This document shows, piece by piece, positions 22,755-33,590 of a stretch of DNA of 64,000 nucleotides (within the stretch, counting starts at the first letter, position 1; the number at the start of each line of letters is the position of its first letter). Origin of the DNA: Mauremys mutica. Its lineage: Eukaryota > Chordata > Testudines > Geoemydidae. The translations under genes were made by a program, and so were the position numbers. The notes below the pieces were generated by a model. That model made no database searches. It saw only the letters and a program-made list of their open reading frames with translations, and was not told the origin of the DNA. Location: contig NC_059077.1 of the NCBI RefSeq assembly GCF_020497125.1, positions 33,927,340 to 33,991,339 of the forward strand, in the 5' to 3' direction.

Positions 22755-23130
22755 CGGTAGAGGCGTGAGCTCCAAATGACCCTTTTGAGATTTTCCAAGT
22801 GACTCTGCCATCAACAATGAGGTAGCTTCTTAAAACAAGTCATGCTACCTGCACTTATAGATATGGTTAATTCATAGACTTGGAAATTAATAACAAAGTA
22901 TAATACTATTTAGAGAATATTGCACTTATTATTGACCACTGACCAGAGAGTTGGGTGTGGATGGGGCTCTGCTTTTCTCTATTAATAATATATAAATCAG
23001 ATTTCTGTAATATCACACAAGGAAAAAATGTAATTTAACCAGCTCTCATTGTCACCTTTCACCAGCTGTATAGTTGCTGTGGTTTGTTAGAGGGGATTAC
23101 TTATCACCTTTTGTCACATCTATAAAATAA
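22755..23130. other. unassigned
   Basis: AT-rich flank of the CR1 insertion. The bases tataaa at 23121-23126 reappear right after the element and may be part of a target duplication. Confidence 0.4.
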
Positions 23131-24726
23131 ACGGCTGAGGATGTTAGGGAGATTCCCAAACCTGAGCTGGCTTTTGTAGGTGACAAATCTGAGGAACTGT
23201 CACAGATTGAAGTGTCACTAGAGGAGGTTTTGGAATTAATTGATAAACTCAACATTAACAAGTCACCGGGACCAGATGGCATTCACCCAAGAGTTCTGAA
23301 AGAACTCAAATGTGAAGTTGCGGAACTATTAACTAAGGTTTGTAACCTGTCCTTTAAATCGGCTTCGGTACCCAATGACTGGAAGTTAGCTAATGTAACG
23401 CCAATATTTAAAAAGGGCTCTAGGGGTGATCCCGGCAATTACAGACCGGTAAGTCTAACGTCGGTACCGGGCAAATTAGTTGAAACAATAGTAAAGAATA
23501 AAATTGTCAGACACATAGAAAAACATAAACTCTTGAGCAATAGTCAACATGGTTTCTATAAAGGGAAATCGTGTCTTACTAATCTATTAGAGTTCTTTGA
23601 AGGGGTCAACAAACATGTGGACAAGGGGGATCCGGTGGACATAGTGTACTTAGATTTCCAGAAAGCCTTTGACAAGGTCCCTCACCAAAGGCTCTTACGT
23701 AAATTAAGCTGTCATGGGATACAAGGAAAGGTCCTTTCATGGATTGAGAACTGGTTAAAGGACAGGGAACAAAGGGTAGGAATTAATGGTAAATTCTCAG
23801 AATGGAGAGGGGTAACTAGTGGTGTTCCCCAAGGGTCAGTCCTAGGACCAATCCTATTCAATTTATTCATAAATGATCTGGAGAAAGGGGTAAACAGTGA
23901 GGTGGCAAAGTTTGCAGATGATACTAAACTACTCAAGATTGTTAAGACCAAAGCAGATTGTGAAGAACTGCAAAAAGATCTCACAAAACTAAGTGATTGG
24001 GCAACAAAATGGCAAATGAAATTTAATGTGGATAAATGTAAAGTAATGCACATTGGAAAAAATAACCCCAACTATACATACAACATGATGGGGGCTAATT
24101 TAGCTACAACGAGTCAGGAAAAAGATCTTGGAGTTATCGTGGATAGTTCTCTGAAGATGTCCACGCAGTGTGCAGAGGCGGTCAAAAAAGCAAACAGGAT
24201 GTTAGGAATCATTAAAAAGGGGATAGAGAATAAGACTGAGAATATATTATTGCCCTTATATAAATCCATGGTACGCCCACATCTCGAATACTGTGTACAG
24301 ATGTGGTCTCCTCACCTCAAAAAAGATATTCTAGCACTAGAAAAGGTTCAGAAAAGAGCAACTAAAATGATTAGGGGTTTAGAGAGGGTCCCATATGAGG
24401 AAAGATTAAAGAGGCTAGGACTCTTCAGTTTGGAAAAGAGAAGACTAAGGGGGGACATGATAGAGGTATATAAAATCATGAGTGATGTTGAGAAAGTGGA
24501 TAAGGAAAAGTTATTTACTTATTCCCATAATACAAGAACTAGGGGTCACCAAATGAAATTAATAGGCAGCAGGTTTAAAACAAATAAAAGGAAGTTCTTC
24601 TTCACGCAGCACACAGTCAACTTGTGGAACTCCTTACCTGAGGAGGTTGTGAAGGCTAGGACTATAACAATGTTTAAAAGGGGACTGGATAAATTCATGG
24701 TGGCTAAGTCCATAAATGGCTATTAG
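23131..24726 (+). CDS. CR1 ORF2 C-terminal part: reverse transcriptase (partial)
   Basis: The frame is open from the truncation point at 23131 to the stop at 24724-24726, 531 codons. Numbering from the GTG at 23212, NYRPVSL is at residues 76-82 and [10 protein letters not shown] at 147-156. [11 protein letters not shown] is at 203-213 and the catalytic FADD at 234-237. These are the conserved blocks of non-LTR reverse transcriptases. The C-terminal part has [22 protein letters not shown] and the [11 protein letters not shown] region typical of CR1. In a complete element this enzyme copies the RNA at a nicked chromosomal site. The endonuclease domain and start codon are missing, so no autonomous protein is expected. 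The GTG start is only a convenient reference. Confidence 0.9.
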   Translation, partial: TAEDVREIPKPELAFVGDKSEELSQIEVSLEEVLELIDKLNINKSPGPDGIHPRVLKELKCEVAELLTKVCNLSFKSASVPNDWKLANVTPIFKKGSRGDPGNYRPVSLTSVPGKLVETIVKNKIVRHIEKHKLLSNSQHGFYKGKSCLTNLLEFFEGVNKHVDKGDPVDIVYLDFQKAFDKVPHQRLLRKLSCHGIQGKVLSWIENWLKDREQRVGINGKFSEWRGVTSGVPQGSVLGPILFNLFINDLEKGVNSEVAKFADDTKLLKIVKTKADCEELQKDLTKLSDWATKWQMKFNVDKCKVMHIGKNNPNYTYNMMGANLATTSQEKDLGVIVDSSLKMSTQCAEAVKKANRMLGIIKKGIENKTENILLPLYKSMVRPHLEYCVQMWSPHLKKDILALEKVQKRATKMIRGLERVPYEERLKRLGLFSLEKRRLRGDMIEVYKIMSDVEKVDKEKLFTYSHNTRTRGHQMKLIGSRFKTNKRKFFFTQHTVNLWNSLPEEVVKARTITMFKRGLDKFMVAKSINGY

Positions 24727-24922
24727 CCAGGATGGGTAAGAATGGTGTCCCTAGCCTCTGTTCGTCAGAGGATGGAGATGGATGGCAGGAGAGAGATCAC
24801 TTGATCATTGCCTGTTAGGTTCACTCCCTCAGGGGCACCTGGCATTGGCCACTGTCGGTAGACAGATACTGGGCTAGATGGACCTTTGGTCTGACCCGGT
24901 ATGGCCGTTCTTATGTTATAAA
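23131..24922 (+). mobile_element. young 5'-truncated CR1 LINE
   Basis: This is about 1.8 kb of the 3' part of a CR1 element: an uninterrupted reverse transcriptase frame and then a 3' untranslated end of about 190 bases ending ggccgttcttatgtt. The endonuclease half is missing, so it inserted truncated, as is usual for CR1. Absence of stops or frameshifts makes it the youngest CR1 in the window. A tataaa word occurs near the start (23121-23126) and at the end (24917-24922), a possible short duplication. It faces the old minus-strand CR1 at 25244-29075 tail to tail. Confidence 0.95.
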
Positions 24923-25243
24923 GAAGCCCTTTTCCCCCTTGACTTTCCAAAAGGGGCAATATTTATATTGCACCTGATATATTAAAGATTCAAGGGAGAG
25001 GATAAACTTGGCCAGCAAGTCTCCACAAATGGTTCATCACCCTTGCAAATGGTTGGCAAATTTCCATACTGTTCCCTTTGCAGTGAAAAGTAACTTGCTT
25101 TGGAGCAACTCATTGTGTTTGCCGCCTTCTTCACAGGAGGGAATCAAGAACTCTGAACAAGAAGAATCAGAGTAGTTACCCTCTATAGCTGCATACATCA
25201 AAGGTAGTAGTACTTAATGATGCATGGAGGTACAAATAGTAAA
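24923..25243. other. spacer between two opposed CR1 elements
   Basis: No gene or repeat recognised. Confidence 0.5.
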
Positions 25244-25816
25244 TATCATAAGAATCCAAGAATGTCCATGCTGGATCAGACCAATGGTTCATCTAGCCCA
25301 CTATCTTGTTGTGACATTATCTGATTAAAATATGAGCATATAGATCATTGTTGCAACTATTGTTATATATTTGCAACAAATCTTGTATAAAATGTGGCAT
25401 GTAAGATGTCTATGAAAAGGTTATGATTTGCTGGTTATGATTATGCTATCTGTCTGCATGTATCACTTTTGTATTTGAAGTTATGAATATTGGCTCTATA
25501 CCTGAATTTCAAATGTTTGCTCCTGGAGTAACACCCACAAGGTAGTTAGCCAGCACATCTTGGAGGGACTATTCAAATTGAGTGGCCCATCAAAAGGACA
25601 CTTAACTCACAGTGGACTGTGGGAGACACCCATCTACCCTGAGTGGACTGTCATGTAAATGTGCTGTTTGGAGTATGTTTAATGACTGAGCAAGATTGGG
25701 CATAGACATGTGACTCGCCCATGTGACTCCAAACTCCCATCTTTTACCTGTAATTTTCCACTAGCTGTGCTGAGGTTTTTGTTTGAAACAATGGGTTTCC
25801 TTCCACATGGCAGAAG

Positions 25817-25825
25817 ATATAAAAG
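25817..25825 (+). promoter_or_regulatory. TATA-like box of the solo LTR
   Basis: Atataaaag sits about 510 bases into the LTR and about 250 bases before the attaaa signal, a layout typical of an LTR promoter. Activity cannot be judged from sequence. Confidence 0.5.
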
Positions 25826-26071
25826 GCCCTGGAAACCCCTCTATTTTGACTCTTTCCTGCTCAAACTTCTGGAATATGAACCTATACTAATGGAAGCATT
25901 TTAACCAAGGAACTGAGGTCCTTCCAATGATTTGGAAGCAACCAGAGACTTATCAAGCCAGCAGTTTATTCCATCACTGCTACAAGCCTGAACCAAGAAC
26001 TTTGCAATTACTGTATGTATTTCATTCCTTTAGCCAATTTTAACTCTCACCTTTTTTTCTTTCTTTTTATG

Positions 26072-26077
26072 ATTAAA
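26072..26077 (+). promoter_or_regulatory. polyadenylation-type signal of the solo LTR
   Basis: Attaaa follows a T-rich stretch and lies downstream of the TATA-like box, as expected at the R region of an LTR. Confidence 0.4.
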
Positions 26078-28049
26078 CCTTTAGGTTTTAGATACTAAAG
26101 GACTGCCATCAGCATGATTTTTGGGTAAGATCTACATTATATATTGACCTGGGTGTGTGGCTGGTCCTCTGGGATCAGAAGAACCCTTTAGTTGATGAGA
26201 CTGGTTTTAACGAACCCACTCACCTTTAAATTCAGTGTTTTCAGTGGTAATACAAGGACTGGAATGCCAGAGAAAACTGCTTTTATGACTTCTTGTTAGC
26301 CAACGTGGTGAAACTGAAGTTTACTTTTGCTGCTGGTTTGGTATATGCTCTGGGGGATTAGCCACCAGTCTTGGGATATATCTGCCCTATTTCTCAGCAG
26401 TCCATCCTGAATTTGGCATCCTCAGTTGTGACTCACTGAGGCATGGTTACACTTGTCTTCCCACAATGGCCAGTGCCAAGTGCTTCAGAGGGAATGAACA
26501 GAACAGGAAAATTATTGAGTGATCCACCCCTTGTCACCCAGCCCCATCTTTTAACAGTCAGAGGTTTATGGACACCTGGGGTTCCATCCCTGACTATCTT
26601 GGCTAATAGCCATTGATGGACCTATCTTCTATGAACTATCTAATTCTTTTTTTAACCCAGTTGTACTTTTAGCCTTCACAACATCCCATGGTAATGAATT
26701 CTACAGGTTGACTGTGCATTGTGTAAAGATGTACTTCCTTATGTGAGTTTTAAACATGCTGCTTATTCATTTCATTGGGTAACCCCTGATTCTTGTGTTA
26801 TATGATGGGGTAAATAACATTTCCCTATTCACTTTCTCCATACCATTCTGATTTTATATCTATCATATCCTCCCTTAGTTATCTCTGTTCTAAGATGAAC
26901 AGTCTGAGTCTTTTTTAATCTCTCCTCCTGTGGAAGCTGTTTCATACCCTTAATCATTTTTGTTGCCCTTCTCTGTATCTTTGCCAATTCTCATATATAT
27001 ATTTTGAGATGGAGCAACCAGAACTGTATGCAATATTCAAGGTGTGAGCGTACCATGGTTGTATATAGTGGCATTATGATATTTTCTTGTCTTGTTATCA
27101 ATCCCTTTCCTAATGGTTCCTAACATTGTTAGATTTTTTGACTGCTGCTGCACACTGAGCTGATGTTTCAGAGAACTATCCACGATGACTCTAAGATCTC
27201 TTTCTTGAGTAGTAACAGCTAATTTAGACCACATCATTTTGTGTATATAGTTGGGTTTAGATTTTCCAATATGCATTACTTTGCACTTACCAACATTGAA
27301 TATCATCTGCCATTTTGTTGTCCAGTCACCTTTATAACCCTTTGCAGTCAGCTTTGGCCTTAACTATCTTGGGAAATTTTGGATCATCTGCAAATTTTGC
27401 CTCCTCAATGTTCACCCCCTTTTCCAAATCATTTATGAATATATTGAAAAGGTACAGTTCATTGTGGGACCCCACTATTTACCTTTCTCCGTTGTGAAAA
27501 TTGACCATTTATTCCTACCCTTTGTTTCCTATGTTTTTTAACCAGTTACTGATCCCTGAGAGGACCTTTCCTTTTATCCCATGACTACTACTTTGCTTAA
27601 GAATCTTTGGTGTGGGACCTTGTCACAGGCTCTCTGAAGGTCCAAGAATGCTATATCAATTGTATCACCTTTGTCCACATGCTTGGTGACTCCCTCAAAG
27701 AAGTCTAACAGATTAGTGAGGCATTATTTTCCTTTACAAAAGCTGAATTGACTCTTCCCCAACAAATCAGGTTCAATTGGGATAATTCTGTTCTTTACTA
27801 TCATTTCGACCAATTTGCCTGGAACTGAAAATAGGCTTACTAGGTTGCCAGGATTGCCTCTGGAGCCCTTTTAAAAAAATCAGCATTACATTAGCTATCT
27901 TCTAGGCATCTGGTACAGAGGCTGATTTAAGCAATAGATTATATAGCACAGTTAGTAGTTCTGCATTTTCATAGTTCAGTTCCTTTAAACCTCAGTTGAA
28001 CACCACTGGTGACTTATTAGTCTTTAATTTATCAGTTTGTTCCAAAACC

Positions 28050-28245
28050 ATGGGCAGGGATGGTGTCCCTAGCCTCTGTTTGCCAGAAGCTGGGAATGGG
28101 CGACAGGGAATGGATCACTTGATGATTACCTGTTCTGTTCATTCCCTCTGGGGCACCTGGCATTGGCTACTGTTGGAAGACAGGATACTGTGCAAGATGG
28201 ACCTTTGGTATGACCCAGTATGGCCGTTCTTATGTTTTTATGTTC
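28050..28245 (+). mobile_element. CR1 3' tail inserted in antisense CR1
   Basis: The stretch gggatggtgtccctagcctc ... gacccagtatggccgttctt is the plus-strand 3' end of CR1, almost the same as 24735-24917. It interrupts the minus-strand CR1 within its reverse-transcriptase coding part, next to gttccaaaacc. It is a severely 5'-truncated insertion. Confidence 0.88.
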
Positions 28246-29075
28246 TCCACTACTAAATCTGGGACAGTTCCTCAGACTCATCACCTAAACAGACTGGCTC
28301 AGGTGTGGGAATATCCCTCATACTCTCTGCAGTAAAGACCAATGCAAAGAATTCATTCATCTTCTGTGCAACAGCCCTGTCTTCCTTGAGTGCTCCTTCA
28401 GCACCTTGATCGTCCAGTGGCTCCTCTGATTGCTTGGCAGGCTTCCTGCTTCTGATGTACTTAAACACTCTTTTGCTGTTAGTTTTTTGTGTCTTTTGCT
28501 AGTGCTGTTCAAATTTTTTTTTGGCCTGACTAATTACTCTTTTATACATGACTTGCCAGAGTTTATGTTCCCTTCTATTTTCCTCAGTAGGATTTGACTT
28601 CCAATTTTTAAATGATGCCTTTTTGCCTCTGACCACCTCTTTCATTCTAATATTTAGCCATGGTGGCATTTTTTTGGTCCTCTTACTGGTTGCTTTGATT
28701 TAGGGTACATATTTAGTTTGAATTATGGTGTTTTTAATAGTTTCCATGTAGCATTCAGCTGTTTCACTCTTGTGACTATCCCTTTTAATTTACAGTTAAG
28801 TAATTTCCTCTTTTCTGTGTAGTTCCCCTTTTGGAAGTGAAATGCTATTGTGGTGGGTTTCTTTGGTAATTCCCCCCACCCATGAAGGATGTTTAATTTA
28901 ATTACATTAGGTTGCTATCGCCAAGTGGTTCAAGTATATTCACTTCTTTGACCAGATCCTGTGCTCCACTGAGAACTAAACCAAGAATTGCCTCTCCCAT
29001 TGTGGGTTCGAGGACTAGCTGCTCCAAGAAGCAGTCATTAATGGTTTTCAGTCAACTAAATTCTCTTTGCTTTAC

Positions 29076-30221
29076 TTCCATGTAATCCCATTTACTTCAG
29101 CAGGGAGTATATGGGATATAATAAGAGAATATTTGGCCCAAGTAATTCAATTTAATATGGCTTGGTTCTTGAATACCTAGAAACCCAAGATTTGTTTCTG
29201 TGCCACATACAAGACATTGTCAAGCCTTTATTCTCTGACATGACTAGGATAGATGCTCGTCTGTAGCAGAAAACCAATAACGTGCTTCCCCCCAAAAAAG
29301 AAAGAAAAATATTTCTTTAAACTGCTGATGCACTATGACATTGTGTCATATTGCATTAGGGAACTTTCCATAAGCCACTTCTTCATGCATGTTAGATCCA
29401 GTCTGCAATAGGCTTGGAACTAGAATGGGCCACATACTTCGGAGCATTGATTTCAGTTCCATGTGGCTTTTCAGTATGACCCAGTTTGTACCCCTGAGTC
29501 CTGACACGGACAGTCATTTGTGGCATAAATATTTGGGAAATGGCTGGTCTTTGTACACATATCCATGTGAGTACTTGTGTGCAAAGAAGAGTAAGCAGAG
29601 CCAGATTGTTATTTGAAAGCTGTTTTAGAATGTAATAAGTGATTGGTATTCAAAAGATAGCTGAGTCAATCGGGGATGGAGCAGCATGTCACTGATGAGA
29701 CTGAACTGAATCCCTCCAAACTCTTTTCTTACTGTGAGGGTTTCTTTGGGGGTCTTATAATCCCTCATCTGAGGCCCAAACCTGCTCTCAACCAAATCAA
29801 AGGAAAAACTCCTACTAACTTGAATGATGCAGGATCAAAATGCCATCTGCTCTAGCATTTAAACACCTGGTAGCTGGAAGGAAAGCAACCAATCACTGTA
29901 TTCCAGGATGCTATAATTTTTCTACCAGCTGCCTGCTGTTTATGATAATGTCAGAATATAAAATTATGACACCTGGACTTATACTGAGTGTAGAGAAAAA
30001 CATAATAAATATAACCCATTGCAGTTTTACATATCTTTTTGGATTTTAGCAGTGAATATGAGTGTGATCATTTACATTCATGAAATTTTAGACTCCCCTC
30101 TGTGAGAGGTATTTGTATGGGCCCCTTTAATGTAGTATGTGAATACCTCACAGTCTTTGCATGATCATCCTCTCAACACTCCTGTATAGTCAGAAAGTGC
30201 TATTCCACCCCACCCCAACTC
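29076..30221. other. unassigned
   Basis: No gene or clear repeat recognised. Confidence 0.35.
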
Positions 30222-30362
30222 AACACATGGGGAACTGAGGCACAGAAAGGCTAAGTGACTTGCCCAAGGTCACACACAAACTCTGTGGCAGAACAATGAC
30301 TTGAACAAAGTCTCCCAATGCCTAGGTTAGTTCCCTAGCCACTAGACAATCCTTCTCTCCTA
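30222..30362 (-). repeat. MIR-like SINE fragment, antisense
   Basis: Ggggaactgaggcacagaaa, aagtgacttgcccaaggtca and ccctagccactagacaatcc are reverse-complement MIR core and head words in the right order. Confidence 0.75.
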
Positions 30363-30951
30363 GAACAGAGTTACAGTGATCAGAACAGGCTCAAAAAGGT
30401 TTTTTTGGTATCTAGAGAGAACAAAATCTTCAAGGGACAGCCTTTGTTCTTGCCAGAGCAGACTATCATAATAGGAATGATCCCAAAAGGCTGGGAAAAT
30501 GTATTTTATAGGAGAATTAGTAAGTAGTTAAACACAGGTACGAACATCATCAAGTTAAAACAAGATGATGCTGTTACCAATGCCTGAGGCATTTCAGCTG
30601 GACCAAGAGAGTCATGCAAAGGTGACAATTAAAGAAGCTGATATTAAGGAAGAACAAACACTTTAATTTTAAAAGGAGAAAGTGTCTCCATAGAACATAA
30701 TTTGTAAACAGTGCATGTAGATAATGTGATTTAAAACCATGGCATGACTTTTCTGTAGCCCATGCTTTTCTTAATAAATATAAGACCAGGTGTCACAGTT
30801 TTTTATTCTGTAGTTATCATGAACAGCAGGCAATTAGTAGAAAAAGTCTAGCAGTGGCAGTGATTAGATGCTTTCCTTCAAGTTACAGGACTCAGATGAG
30901 AGACCATAAGACCCAAAAGAAACCCTCATGCATCTCAAAACTAAAGAGCCA
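30363..30951. other. unassigned
   Basis: No gene or clear repeat recognised. Confidence 0.4.
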
Positions 30952-31084
30952 GATTCTCCATTCCCTTGCACTGTGTATAATCATTTGCACCTGTACAAAG
31001 TGGGTGTAAATGGTATGGCAGCATTTGACATTCATTTTGCATCGGAGTGAATGGACAACACAAGGTGCAAGGTGGAGGAGAATG
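30952..31084. repeat. foldback element, 133 bp
   Basis: The left end gattctccattcccttgcac is an imperfect inverse of the right end gtgcaaggtggaggagaat. Interior words gtaaatggtatgg also pair loosely. No coding capacity. Confidence 0.6.
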
Positions 31085-33249
31085 AGTAGCTAACTGCTAC
31101 TGCAATATTTATAACACATACTGGCTGGTTATTTCTAGAAACTCATCTTATCCAGCAATTCCAAAGCTTCCTAGAACTGCTCTATTGATAACATGATGGC
31201 ATTGCAAGAACCGCTGCTTTATGTTATAATGGCACCTGGAGAACTCTTCCCTTGCTATCATAGGAATACCACAAGGGCAGCATATGTACACAACAGAATC
31301 TCAAAATGCACCTTATCTTGAACTGAACAATCACTGAATCAGAGACATCCCAAACTAGGCAGAATCTGGGGGAAATGGTTTAGTTTCAAAACAAAACAGA
31401 ATTTTTTTTCCTCAACGAAATGAAAAACAGAAAAGATGTTGTTTAACCTTCCAAATGTTGACACGCAATGTTTTCTAAACACAATGTCCATTCAAATCAA
31501 AATGTCAAAACAGTTTGTCATGGCTAGCCCTGCCTGGGTGCCCTCCACTGGCAGGTGAAACAGAACAGGTGCATCTCCTCATTTTTCCCCCTTCAGAGTC
31601 CCCAGTTCCTCCACAGCAGCTTTCTTGCCTAATAATACCTCTGCTCAGGGCTGGTTTATTACCAAAAACATAGTGCAAATCATCCATAATAAAATTTCTC
31701 AAACATAATTCATTAACACCCATTGTGCAGGTACTCCTTAAAAAAAATCACACATCCTCTTGTCCATCGACATAGCACACACCACATTCAGGCATCTTTC
31801 ACCATATCTAGCTCTACGTTGAGTCTCTTCTGTCCTCCTGCCAGGACAGCCATCCCAGCCCTTCCAAATAGAGTGCAACCTTGTTCTTCCTAGTGGGAAC
31901 CCCCAAAGCCTCTCTGCTGGGAGATCAGTCTTACCAGGGGAGCATCCCTCACTCTCTCTGGCCCTCCTGTTCCTCTGGGTTCAGCACTACAGCATGGACA
32001 TGTCTGCTGTTCCCCTGCCTTTAGCTTATTCCAGCCCTCAGCTTCAGCTCTCCCATTTCAAGTCAGCAGGCAAGTCTCTCTGTTGCTCTCCAGCCTTCAG
32101 TCTTCTCTGGCCCTGGCTCTCTGGCTTGGGGAGGTCAGCTAGCAAAACTCTCTTGCTGCTCGCCTGCCTTCAGCCCTCACCTAGGAGACACCTACAGTCT
32201 TCTGGCTTTAACAGCCAATCTTTCACTTTCAGCCAGCTCTCACCTACCCTTCTCCGGACTGATTCAGATAACTCTGACTCACCAGGTCTCTCTTCTCTCT
32301 AAGGCCCAGGTGCTCTCTTTTAAGCCCAACTGAGGTCAGTTGATGAGTTACAAGTGCCCCGGCCTCCTCCCTCTTAAAGAGCCAAAGACAGTTCATTTCA
32401 AAAGTGTTAACATGGACTTATTTTAAAAAATCAGCTGAAACTATTTGCCAAATTCAGCCTGAATTTGTGAATAGTTTTTTGTAGCCCTGAAAAATGCATT
32501 TAACAGCAATATTTACATTTGTCGGAAATAAATAAATAAATAATCACCCAGCTCTATTCTTAAACTTCATTTTAAATTTAGAGGTGTATGTAATTGCTTG
32601 TCCCAAATAAAAACTGGCAAAATATCTCAGCTGATTACAAGGAATACATGATTTAAATTCTGACTGTTCACAGAGAAATTGGAAAGTATGTTGGGGAGAG
32701 AAATTCTTAGAGGTAAATTATCTCCAGAGGAATACTGCCAAATTGCTCTTGTCTATTGCCAATGGTGTTACTATTGCTAAAGGTGTTGTTATCAGTGTAA
32801 TTTTTTTTTCCATTCAGAACTAGATAAGAGTTATGGGAATATGCTGAAATTAGTCATGCTCATCCCTCACAGAATGGAATGAGTGCTCTTTTTCCGAGAG
32901 ATATAGCCATGAAATCTCACAGGTTCTCAGATATTACCTCTGTTTGCTTAAATTGTCATAAACGTGGAAGAGAAGTATGAAATGGGCTACTGAATAATCC
33001 ACAGCTGCATAATCCACCTATCACAACCATGAAAAGAAAATATTAGAAGTACTTGTCCTCTGTGCTCCACCTGGGAAGACCTATGAATGTTTCCAAAGCC
33101 TGTCTAGCTAAAAGGAAGTTATACTATCGATTCCAGTCCCTTGAAAGTTTGGCCAGGAGAATGACAAGGAGTTTGGAACACCACCACAGTGGCTCTTTTG
33201 TGCCACTGTTTCACATCTCATTGTATATGGCCACACCCTATAATTATGT
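31085..33249. other. unassigned; C/T-rich block and (AATA)n run
   Basis: No gene supported. 31375-31500 is an AT-rich repeat like 20985-21330. 31780-32390 is C/T-rich with recurring ctctggccct and cagcctt words and may be an antisense LTR relic. An (AATA)n run lies at 32525-32544. Confidence 0.35.
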
Positions 33250-33590
33250 CTTTCGATACTTTTCTGAGTTATTAGGAAAGTTACTGGATATTAGGAAACA
33301 CTTTTTCACTAGGAGGGTGGTGAAGCACTGGAATGGGTTACCTAGGGAGGGGGTGGAATCTCCTTCCTTAGAGGTTTTTAAGGGTTAGCTTGACAAAGCC
33401 TCGGCTGGGATGATTTAGTTGGTGTTGGTCCTGCTTTGAGCAGGGGATTAGACTAAATGACCTCCTGTGGTCTCTTCCAACCCTAATATTCTATGATTTC
33501 ATGAGTTACTTCAATACTGCATCTTGGCAGGGGGGTAGACTAGATGACCCTTGCATTCCCTTCTAACCTTATGATTCTATGATTCTAATA
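33250..33590 (+). mobile_element. two CR1-type 3' ends in succession
   Basis: 33250-33388 encodes the CR1 ORF2 C-terminus ([27 protein letters not shown]). It is followed by the 3' end ggtcctgctttgagcagggg ... ccctaatattctatgattt up to about 33507. A second diverged tail (gtagactagatgacccttg ... ttatgattctatgattct) ends near 33590. Old copy with frameshifts. Confidence 0.85.

Larger units (their letters stand above)
25310..26451 (+). mobile_element. solo LTR, 1,142 bp, 5-bp target duplication
   Basis: The element starts TGTGACATTATC and ends GGTTACA, the TG...CA form of long terminal repeats. It lies inside the antisense CR1, between two copies of cttgt (25305-25309 and 26452-26456), a 5-bp duplication. 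Joining the flanks restores the CR1 order at that point. A TATA-like atataaaag lies at 25817-25825 and a polyadenylation-type attaaa at 26072-26077, in the right order for U3, R and U5. No internal retroelement genes adjoin it, so it is probably a solo LTR left by recombination. A 5-bp duplication fits Gypsy-type or some endogenous retroviral elements; I cannot decide which. Confidence 0.85.
25244..29075 (-). mobile_element. old CR1 LINE, antisense, interrupted twice
   Basis: On the minus strand this runs from ORF2 just upstream of the reverse transcriptase (right) to the 3' end at 25244 (left). Frames at 28253-28468 (SRKPAKQSEEPLDDQG, DESEELSQI) and 27037-27306 ([18 protein letters not shown]) match the young copy at 23131-24922. 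Stops and frameshifts are frequent. Two later insertions break it: the solo LTR at 25310-26451 and a plus-strand CR1 tail at 28050-28245. The right edge is where recognisable similarity fades. Confidence 0.88.

Noticed and set aside
23712..24071. Minus-strand open frame of 119 codons
   Set aside because: Shadow of the CR1 reverse transcriptase on the opposite strand.
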